A program made the translations under genes and the position numbers. DNA of 20,084 nt from Kiritimatiellia bacterium. Lineage in GTDB: Bacteria > Verrucomicrobiota > Kiritimatiellia > RFP12 > UBA1067. The stretch spans positions 1-20,084 of the forward strand of contig JAFVZE010000151.1 in the NCBI GenBank assembly GCA_017508315.1. Direction: 5' to 3'. Shown here one piece after another: positions 15,350 to 20,084 of this stretch. Numbering within the stretch: position 1 is the first letter of the stretch; each line of letters begins with the position of its first letter. The notes under the pieces are model-generated. The model saw only the letters and a list, made by a program, of their open reading frames with translations. It had not been told where the DNA came from and did not search any database.

Positions 15350-16004
15350 GGAATCTCCCTGCGTTCGTATCGGTAAGCGCTTCAAGTTCTTCGAAAGTCA
15401 TGCCGCGCAACTCGGCAAGTTTGCGCGCGACATCCTCGATCGCCGGACATTGCGCCTCGTTTTCCTCCGTACGGTCGGTTTCGACAAGCAACCGCCCGGC
15501 CGGTATTTTGACGACCAGTTTCCGGTAATTGACGGCATGATCGTTGAGAACTGCCGGGCCTACGGAAACAAACCCGTTCAAATTCTCGATATCAGGCAAA
15601 AGCCCGTCGGAGCGGGAAAAACCGTGAAACAGAAAAGCGGGAATGCGCCCGGCGAAACGTTTGCACTGCGCCGTCACCTGCCCCCAACACTTCGCTCCAT
15701 GCAATACGACCGGTCGGCGGAATCGCGCGGCAAGTTCAAGCTGAGCAAGAAACGTCTCGCGCATAACCGATGAAATATCGCGGTTTTTCAGCCGATCCAA
15801 CCCGATTTCTCCGACGCCGAGTTTCTTGTCCGCGGAAAGAAGCCCGGCCATCTTCAACAATTCATCATTGGGGACAGACCCCGTTTTATCGGGGACAGAC
15901 CCCGTTCTTAATGTTTCCCAGGGATGGATGCCGATGAAATCTTCACCGATAACGAACTGCCGCGCCTTTCCCGGCCGTGGAACATGGCAATGCACATCCG
16001 TCAT
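15336..16004 (-). CDS. TatD-family metal-dependent hydrolase/deoxyribonuclease
   Basis: A 222-residue TIM-barrel protein of the TatD family, shorter than the usual 255-265. Metal-site residues are present: His5 and His7 (DVHCH), Glu66 (GVGEIGLD), His102 (VVLHG), His127 (FHGFS) and Asp177 (LLVETDR). TatD proteins act as magnesium-dependent 3'-5' exonucleases or related hydrolases. In the loop after GIHPWE, residues 34-47 hold two copies of TGSVP, encoded by two 21-nt repeat units (15870-15906), apparently an in-frame insertion. The ATG overlaps the radical SAM stop by 4 bp. The short length may mean this is a divergent subgroup rather than TatD proper. Confidence 0.83.
   Translation of the reverse strand: MTDVHCHVPRPGKARQFVIGEDFIGIHPWETLRTGSVPDKTGSVPNDELLKMAGLLSADKKLGVGEIGLDRLKNRDISSVMRETFLAQLELAARFRRPVVLHGAKCWGQVTAQCKRFAGRIPAFLFHGFSRSDGLLPDIENLNGFVSVGPAVLNDHAVNYRKLVVKIPAGRLLVETDRTEENEAQCPAIEDVARKLAELRGMTFEELEALTDTNAGRFRGEC
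15870..15906. repeat. tandem palindromic repeat, two copies of a 16-nt unit with a 21-nt period, inside the TatD-family gene
   Basis: GGGGACAGACCCCGTT occurs at 15870-15885 and again identically at 15891-15906. Each unit holds a GGGG/CCCC stem around ACAGA. The 21-nt period is seven codons, so the frame is kept and TGSVP is encoded twice. The unit resembles short REP-like palindromes scattered in some bacterial genomes; whether it is repeated elsewhere in this genome cannot be seen here. Confidence 0.8.
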
Positions 16005-16861
16005 CCCACACTCCCGTGATCGGCGCTCATATTCTCCCCTAAAAGCGGCGAGTCCGGATCGGCGGCGGCGAAGCCCTGAACCCAGCCGTTTTCAAAACCG
16101 AGCCGTTCGGCCTCATCCGTGACCGTCAGGTACTCATCTTCGCCGACGGCGCGATCGAGCGGCGGCATCGAAAGCGCCTTGTATGCCGGCGTGTACTGGC
16201 TCATCAGGGAAAGTTCGACTCCGTTTGATACCTCGCCCGCGAGCCATCGGAGATTTGCCACCGCCTCCTCCGCGTGACCGGGCAGCACGAGAATGCGAAC
16301 GATGAGCCGCTGCGCGTTTTCCGCCGCCCACTTTACCGCCGCGCGCGCCGCCTCGACATAGCCCGGCGCGGCGCTCAGTTCAATCGCGGTCGAATTTTCC
16401 GAATACCGCAGATCGAAAAGCGCGATGTCGCAAAGATCGCGGTATTCATCAAGCGTTTCGACAAGTTCGTACCCGGAAGAATTCCACACGAACGGCAGGC
16501 GCACCCCTTCGTCCAAAAGCGGCTTCACCGCTTCGCGGATCGCCCCGAGATACGGAGTCGGCGAGACGAGATTCCAGTTTTCGCAGCGGTCGACCAGCGC
16601 CAGACTGCGAAATATCTCCGTCAAGTCCCCGACAGTCTTGTCCTCTCCGCCGCCCTTCCAGCTCCACGGCGAATTCTGGCAGTAGGCGCACTTCATCGTG
16701 CAGCGCGAAAAAAACACGCACCCCGACCCTCGCTCGCCGACAAGCGGCGGCTCTTCGCCGAAATGCGCCCCCCAGCGGAAAACCCGCGGCGATTCGCCGG
16801 CTCCGCAGAACCCCGGCCGCGATGCACAACGGCGCGGACAGAGATTGCACCTGCCGCTCAT
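16001..16861 (-). CDS. radical SAM protein, PflX-type (PFL-activase-like)
   Basis: A 286-residue radical SAM protein of the PflX/COG1313 type. It begins with a cysteine-rich MSGRCNLCPRRC followed by GFCGAG. The SAM-cluster motif is SRCTMKCAYCQN (CxxxCxxC), and HFGEEPPLVGERGSG precedes it, as in the family. VWNSSGYE, IALFDLRYS and IVRILVLPGH follow. The family is annotated as a putative pyruvate formate-lyase activator, but the true substrate is generally unknown; no glycyl-radical enzyme is in this window. The ATG overlaps the cysK stop as ATGA, and its own stop overlaps the TatD-family start likewise. Confidence 0.87.
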   Translation of the reverse strand: MSGRCNLCPRRCASRPGFCGAGESPRVFRWGAHFGEEPPLVGERGSGCVFFSRCTMKCAYCQNSPWSWKGGGEDKTVGDLTEIFRSLALVDRCENWNLVSPTPYLGAIREAVKPLLDEGVRLPFVWNSSGYELVETLDEYRDLCDIALFDLRYSENSTAIELSAAPGYVEAARAAVKWAAENAQRLIVRILVLPGHAEEAVANLRWLAGEVSNGVELSLMSQYTPAYKALSMPPLDRAVGEDEYLTVTDEAERLGFENGWVQGFAAADPDSPLLGENMSADHGSVG

Positions 16862-17784
16862 TCGAAAAGAGGCGTCGAGAAATAACGCTCGGCGGTATCG
16901 GGAAGAACCGTCACCACCGTTTTCCCGGGCCCGAGTTTCTCCGCGAGGCGAAGCGCCGCGGCAACGTTCGTGCCCGAGGAAATTCCGGCCAGAAGCCCTT
17001 CCCTGCGCGCAAGATCCCTGGCCGTCCGAAGCGCGACTTCGTCGGAGACGATTTCAATCCGCGAATAAATCTTCCGGTTCAGATTGTCCGGAATAAGCCC
17101 GTCGCCGATGCCCATCTGCAGATGGGTGCCGACCGTTCCGCCGGCGAGAATCGCCGCGTTCTCCGGTTCGACCGCCCAGATCTCGATGTCGGGATTCTGC
17201 GCCTTCAGCGTTTCGCCGATGCCGGAAAGCGTACCGCCGGTGCCGATGCCGGAACAGAAACCATGGATCGGCTTGGCCGCCGCCTGCATTATCTCGATCG
17301 CCGTGCGGTGGCGGTGGACATCGGGATTGGCGGGATTGGAAAACTGCTGCGGAACATAGACCTTCGGATCCTTGCGCTTCATCTCCTCGGCGATGCGCAC
17401 GCATTCGGCGATGGCCTCGCCGATGTTGCCGTCGTCATGGACGAGAATCACCTCCGCGCCGTAGTGCCGCACGAGTTTGCGCCGCTCTTCGCTCACGGAA
17501 TCCGGCATGATGATGACGACCTTGTAGCCGCGCACCGCCCCCACGAGCGCAAGCCCGATCCCCTGGTTGCCGCTCGTGGGCTCGACTATCACCGTGCCTT
17601 CGCCGATAAGCCCGGCGGCCTCGGCGTCGAGAATCATGTTGTAGGCCGTCCGCGTCTTTATCGACCCGCCGACGTTCAGACCCTCGAATTTGACGAGCAC
17701 CTCGGCCATCGAAGGCGTCGCCATACGCCGCAGTCTCACGAGCGGCGTAGAGCCCATCGCATCAAGTACCGTATCGCAGATCAT
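16858..17784 (-). CDS. cysK: cysteine synthase (PLP-dependent, CysK family)
   Basis: A 308-residue fold-type II PLP enzyme that makes cysteine from O-acetylserine and sulfide. Lys43 in GGSIKTR is the expected Schiff-base lysine; PTSGNQGIGLA binds the substrate carboxylate and GTGGTLSGIG the PLP phosphate. QQFSNPANPDVH and GISSGTNVAAAL are also typical. Length is normal for CysK. A strong Shine-Dalgarno, overlapping the DUF1080 stop, precedes the ATG at 17784. Related enzymes such as cystathionine beta-synthase or O-phosphoserine sulfhydrylase cannot be excluded from sequence alone, but CysK fits best. Confidence 0.9.
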   Translation of the reverse strand: MICDTVLDAMGSTPLVRLRRMATPSMAEVLVKFEGLNVGGSIKTRTAYNMILDAEAAGLIGEGTVIVEPTSGNQGIGLALVGAVRGYKVVIIMPDSVSEERRKLVRHYGAEVILVHDDGNIGEAIAECVRIAEEMKRKDPKVYVPQQFSNPANPDVHRHRTAIEIMQAAAKPIHGFCSGIGTGGTLSGIGETLKAQNPDIEIWAVEPENAAILAGGTVGTHLQMGIGDGLIPDNLNRKIYSRIEIVSDEVALRTARDLARREGLLAGISSGTNVAAALRLAEKLGPGKTVVTVLPDTAERYFSTPLFE

Positions 17785-17792
17785 ATCGGAAA

Positions 17793-17801
17793 ATCACCTC
17801 C
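17793..17801 (-). promoter_or_regulatory. strong ribosome binding site for cysK, overlapping the DUF1080 stop codon
   Basis: The minus strand reads GGAGGTGAT, eight nucleotides before the cysK ATG at 17784. The TGA within it is the stop codon of the DUF1080 gene, so termination and re-initiation are adjacent. It is the closest match to the anti-Shine-Dalgarno complement noticed among these genes, which suggests high cysK translation. Confidence 0.75.
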
Positions 17802-18969
17802 AGGCGTACTTGACCGAAAGCGCTTCCAGTTCGGCAAGCAGTTCGAACTTGCGGTCGATCACCCTGTTGCGCTCGAGAATTCTGAGCGTATTGCGGACCT
17901 TGACGATTTCGCCGGCTATGGATTTGACCGCATCGCCCTTCGCCTTGACGGCCTCAAGATATCCGGCGGACGTCTTCTTCCACATTTCCGCCGCTTCGCC
18001 CTCCATCGCATATGCGACCACCTCGGCCAAGGCCATGACGTTTTCCGCCGTAGGCGCGGCCGGATCGGTTATTTTCGCGAACAGCGACCCTGCCGTCCTG
18101 CGCCGCAAAGCCATCACTTCGTTTTCGTCGGCGGTGAGCGAAGAATGGGTTTTGTTCGCCCAGCGGCTCGGAAGCGGGCGCAGCCAGACGTTGCGGAAAT
18201 ACACCGCGCATCCGTGGTCCTGAAGCATGATCGGAAGCGCCGTTTTGTGCGGAGCGAGCGGCCGGCGCACGCAGTGGGTGGTAAGCCCTTCCAGTTCCCA
18301 GTGGTCCTGCACCAGAACGCCGTTGAAAACCACGCTCACTGAACCCGGGTGGACGAGCTTCAAGCCGTCCCAGACCGGCTGATGGAAAACGATGTCGTAA
18401 GTCTGCCACTCGCCGGGCTTTCGCGCGGGATTGACCATCGGCGGATTTTCGGCGTAGACCGCCGCCGCCTGACCGTCGGCGTAGTTGGGAACGCGCATAT
18501 CGGCGGGATCGGTGCCGTACGATTCGAGAATCTGGATTTCGTAGTTCGACATCAGAAAGAGGCCGGAGTTGCCGCGCATCTGGGCTCCGACCGGGTGATC
18601 CTTGATGTCGGCATCGTGCCTGAACTCTATGTGCAGCTGGCAGTCGCCGAATTCGCCGCGCGTGCGGATCGCCCCGCCGTTGACGTATCCGGGCTTGCAG
18701 TGAAACTCGCCTTTTCCGTCGCACGCCCATTTGGACGGATTGCCCTTCGTATCGCACCAGTTCTTCTCGAACGATTCGCGGCTGCCGTCGAAGAGCACGA
18801 CCGCATCGCTCGGCGGCTTCCCCGGTTCCGCCGCGATCTTAACCGGATTCGGACGGTTTCTGTCGTGCACCGCCCAGGCGTGTTTCGCGTCCGGCGTATC
18901 GCCGTAGAGCGCGGCGAATGACGCGGCAGGTGCAGCCAGAGCGGCGAGAACAAGTATGTATCTGTTCAT
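17794..18969 (-). CDS. secreted DUF1080 (3-keto-disaccharide hydrolase-type) domain protein
   Basis: A 391-residue protein with an N-terminal signal peptide (hydrophobic core YILVLAALAAPAASF, cleavage probably after residue 19). Residues about 55-265 form a DUF1080 domain, a concanavalin-like fold: VVLFDGS at the start, FGDCQLHIEFR, GNSGLFLMSNYEIQILES, GEWQTYDIVFH and VFNGVLVQDHWELEG, ending in FRNVWLRPLP. The family includes 3-keto-disaccharide hydrolases and is expanded in Lentisphaerota and Planctomycetota. About 120 C-terminal residues (270-391) look largely helical and lie outside the usual domain. The ATG overlaps the metalloenzyme stop by 4 bp and has AGGA upstream. Substrate is unknown. 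Confidence 0.83.
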   Translation of the reverse strand: MNRYILVLAALAAPAASFAALYGDTPDAKHAWAVHDRNRPNPVKIAAEPGKPPSDAVVLFDGSRESFEKNWCDTKGNPSKWACDGKGEFHCKPGYVNGGAIRTRGEFGDCQLHIEFRHDADIKDHPVGAQMRGNSGLFLMSNYEIQILESYGTDPADMRVPNYADGQAAAVYAENPPMVNPARKPGEWQTYDIVFHQPVWDGLKLVHPGSVSVVFNGVLVQDHWELEGLTTHCVRRPLAPHKTALPIMLQDHGCAVYFRNVWLRPLPSRWANKTHSSLTADENEVMALRRRTAGSLFAKITDPAAPTAENVMALAEVVAYAMEGEAAEMWKKTSAGYLEAVKAKGDAVKSIAGEIVKVRNTLRILERNRVIDRKFELLAELEALSVKYAWR

Positions 18970-19856
18970 TTTTTCAATCCTTTTTTTTCGTTTAAATCAA
19001 GTGTTCCGTCGAATGCGGCAAGCACTGCCGGAGTTACGTCGACAAGCGACTCGACCCTGTTGCGGATGGCCGCGGCCTGCGGACCGAAAGAGACAAACGG
19101 CACCGGGTTGCGGGTGTGGCCGCGTTCGTTCATAGCCTCGATATTGCCGTGATCGGCGGTAAGAACCACAGTTATTCCGGCCGCTTCCGTAAAACGGATC
19201 AGCGCGGCAAGAAACCTGTCATATGTGCGCAGTACCGCACAGGCCCGGTTGTAATCCATCGAATGTCCGGCGACATCGCTCTGGAAAAACTCGAAAAGCG
19301 TAAAATCGTTCTCCCTCGCAATGCGGAACAGATGCTCAGCCGCATGTTGAGGAGGAATGACCGGAATATCAGGATAGCGATCTTGAATGGTTTCACGGGT
19401 CAGATCCTGCATGAGCGCTCTGTCTCCTGTAAGATCGTCGGCCGTGGAAATGGTTTCCGGGGTTGTGAGCGCCATAACCGTGGTAACCGACTTGAACCGT
19501 CTGAATTCCAATTCTTCCGGCGAATCTACAAGATAGGCATCGGCAAACTTTATCTTTTTTCCACGACGCTTCAATTCTATAAAAATATTATTCTCTTCAA
19601 TAATTTTTCTGACCATCGGGCCGGGAAATCCCTCGCAATGTTTGCCCACCGTTTTCGGACAATTAACCCCGGTAAACATCGTCGCCTGCCCGGTTGCGCT
19701 TTGAGGGATGCCATCTACCCCAAGGCAGGCGTCAATCGGCTTTGAGTGCTTTTCAAAAAGCCTGCACAACGTCGGACAAACCTCCGGGTTGAGAGGATTA
19801 TCCGCCGTAAGTTCGGCAAGACCCACGCCGTCAACGAATAGGAAAATTATCTTCAA
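18966..19856 (-). CDS. alkaline-phosphatase-superfamily metalloenzyme (phosphopentomutase/iPGM-like)
   Basis: A 296-residue protein of the PF01676-type metalloenzyme superfamily. Two-metal ligands and nucleophile can be placed: Asp9 (FLFVDGVGL), Ser53 or Thr55 (PQSATGQATMFTG), Asp184 and His188 (SDVAGHSMD), Asp225 and His226 (LTADHGN) and His237 (GHTRNPVPF). It is smaller than phosphopentomutase or cofactor-independent phosphoglycerate mutase, with a short cap between residues 60 and 180, so the substrate is open; a phosphatase or mutase role is possible. The start is TTG 19856: a stop lies four codons upstream and the next in-frame GTG would lose Asp9. Base composition is visibly more AT-rich than its neighbours, chiefly around 19540-19620. 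Confidence 0.8.
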   Translation of the reverse strand: MKIIFLFVDGVGLAELTADNPLNPEVCPTLCRLFEKHSKPIDACLGVDGIPQSATGQATMFTGVNCPKTVGKHCEGFPGPMVRKIIEENNIFIELKRRGKKIKFADAYLVDSPEELEFRRFKSVTTVMALTTPETISTADDLTGDRALMQDLTRETIQDRYPDIPVIPPQHAAEHLFRIARENDFTLFEFFQSDVAGHSMDYNRACAVLRTYDRFLAALIRFTEAAGITVVLTADHGNIEAMNERGHTRNPVPFVSFGPQAAAIRNRVESLVDVTPAVLAAFDGTLDLNEKKGLKK

Positions 19857-19864
19857 GCCGAAGA

Positions 19865-19873
19865 ATTATAGCA
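19865..19873 (-). promoter_or_regulatory. extended -10 promoter element for the metalloenzyme-cysK gene group
   Basis: The minus strand reads TGCTATAAT at 19873-19865: a perfect -10 with the TGn extension and no good -35 at the usual distance. Transcription would begin near 19858, only about 2 nt before the TTG start at 19856, which implies a nearly leaderless message unless another promoter upstream is used. Confidence 0.5.
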
Positions 19874-19891
19874 TATTCCGCTATTCAATGA

Positions 19892-19911
19892 GTATAAAAT
19901 TCGTATAAAAT
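19892..19911. repeat. direct repeat GTATAAAAT, two copies 11 nt apart
   Basis: GTATAAAAT occurs at 19892-19900 and 19903-19911. The 11-nt period is close to one helical turn, as seen at paired protein-binding sites, but AT-rich sequence makes chance repeats fairly likely. The second copy overlaps the left arm of the inverted repeat at 19905-19930. Confidence 0.4.
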
Positions 19912-19930
19912 CGTTTTCATCCGATTTTAT
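19905..19930. repeat. perfect 9-bp inverted repeat, 8-nt loop
   Basis: ATAAAATCG at 19905-19913 pairs with CGATTTTAT at 19922-19930 around TTTTCATC. It lies 32-57 bp upstream of the predicted -10 for the metalloenzyme gene, so an operator or regulator site is possible. There is no adjacent T-run to support a terminator. Confidence 0.45.
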
Positions 19931-19934
19931 TCCA

Positions 19935-19962
19935 TAATAGTTCACCCTGTTAACAACTATTA
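19935..19962. repeat. perfect 8-bp inverted repeat, 12-nt loop
   Basis: TAATAGTT at 19935-19942 pairs with AACTATTA at 19955-19962; the loop holds the palindrome GTTAAC. TTCACCCT at 19941-19948 recurs at 20020-20027. It may be an operator or structured leader for a gene beyond the window. Confidence 0.4.
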
Positions 19963-20010
19963 GATAAATGTAGATATGATTTGACAATTTTCCTATTGAC
20001 ACAAATAGCC

Positions 20011-20053
20011 AAAATGCATTTCACCCTTTATTTACGGGGATTTTATGCATTTT
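20011..20053. repeat. perfect 9-bp inverted repeat, 25-nt spacer
   Basis: AAAATGCAT at 20011-20019 pairs with ATGCATTTT at 20045-20053. Each arm contains the palindrome ATGCAT, so a dimeric regulator could bind either arm alone. Two TTGACA hexamers (19981 and 19996) lie upstream on the plus strand, but I find no convincing -10 at a suitable distance. Confidence 0.4.
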
Positions 20054-20084
20054 ACTATGTCGCATAATATACATTATTTTTTTG

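Larger units (their letters stand above)
19857..20084. other. AT-rich intergenic region, no gene recognised
   Basis: The 228 bp to the window end hold no recognisable coding sequence. Composition shifts sharply from GC-rich coding sequence to AT-rich. It contains the predicted promoter of the metalloenzyme gene and three successive inverted repeats, and may also serve a gene beginning beyond the right edge. Confidence 0.6.

Noticed and set aside
17641..17661. Altered PLP-lysine loop in CysK (GGSIKTR) as evidence of an inactive enzyme
   Set aside because: The lysine is present and this loop varies among active CysK proteins, so no loss of activity can be argued.
16822..18342. Plus-strand open frame of 506 codons across cysK and the DUF1080 gene
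   Set aside because: It spans two convincing minus-strand genes and their junction, with no recognisable motif or ribosome binding site.
19981..20024. Plus-strand promoter using TTGACA at 19981 or 19996
   Set aside because: No acceptable -10 hexamer lies 16-18 nt downstream of either copy.
1..20084. CRISPR array, tRNA or rRNA genes, insertion sequences, prophage or defence genes
   Set aside because: No regularly spaced repeats, recognisable RNA genes, transposase, integrase or defence-domain proteins were seen on either strand.

Overview
The window is a gene-dense stretch of GC-rich bacterial chromosome with one AT-rich intergenic region at its right end. Signal peptides, an outer-membrane beta-barrel protein, a DUF1080 protein, a NupG-type nucleoside-transporter-like MFS protein and a Hyf-like membrane complex together suggest a Gram-negative, probably anaerobic member of the PVC group (Lentisphaerota or Kiritimatiellota-like). 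This taxonomic guess is inference; no rRNA or other marker gene is present.

Layout. (1) Positions 1-4081, plus strand: the end of leuA, then leuC, leuD and leuB (leucine biosynthesis from 2-isopropylmalate), followed by a TIM-barrel amidohydrolase. (2) Positions 8502-4070, minus strand: a strong promoter with an extended -10 drives an outer-membrane protein, a second amidohydrolase, an MFS transporter, rnhB and folP. This unit converges on the leu unit and the two terminal genes overlap by 12 bp. (3) Positions 15062-8580, minus strand: a promoter between a DUF192 gene and hyfB precedes six genes for a hydrogenase-4/complex-I-like membrane complex (hyfB, hyfC, hyfE, hyfF, a hyfG-like large subunit and a fused ferredoxin-hyfI). 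(4) Positions 19873-15059, minus strand: an alkaline-phosphatase-superfamily metalloenzyme, a secreted DUF1080 protein, cysK, a PflX-type radical SAM protein, a TatD-family hydrolase and a DUF192 protein, mostly joined by 4-bp ATGA overlaps. (5) Positions 19857-20084: an AT-rich intergenic region with three successive inverted repeats.

The most interesting element is the membrane complex. Its large subunit lacks the two CxxC pairs that hold the NiFe site in hydrogenases, and lacks a NuoC-like N-terminal domain. The small subunit is fused to a ferredoxin domain that appears to keep only one of two clusters. The quinone-site/ion-pump scaffold (HyfB, C, E, F) is intact. This fits the energy-converting hydrogenase-related (Ehr) class, whose substrate is unknown, rather than a hydrogenase. 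Other unusual points are a FolP about 27 residues shorter than usual within its barrel although its binding residues are present, and a tandem GGGGACAGACCCC palindrome read in frame inside the TatD-family gene.
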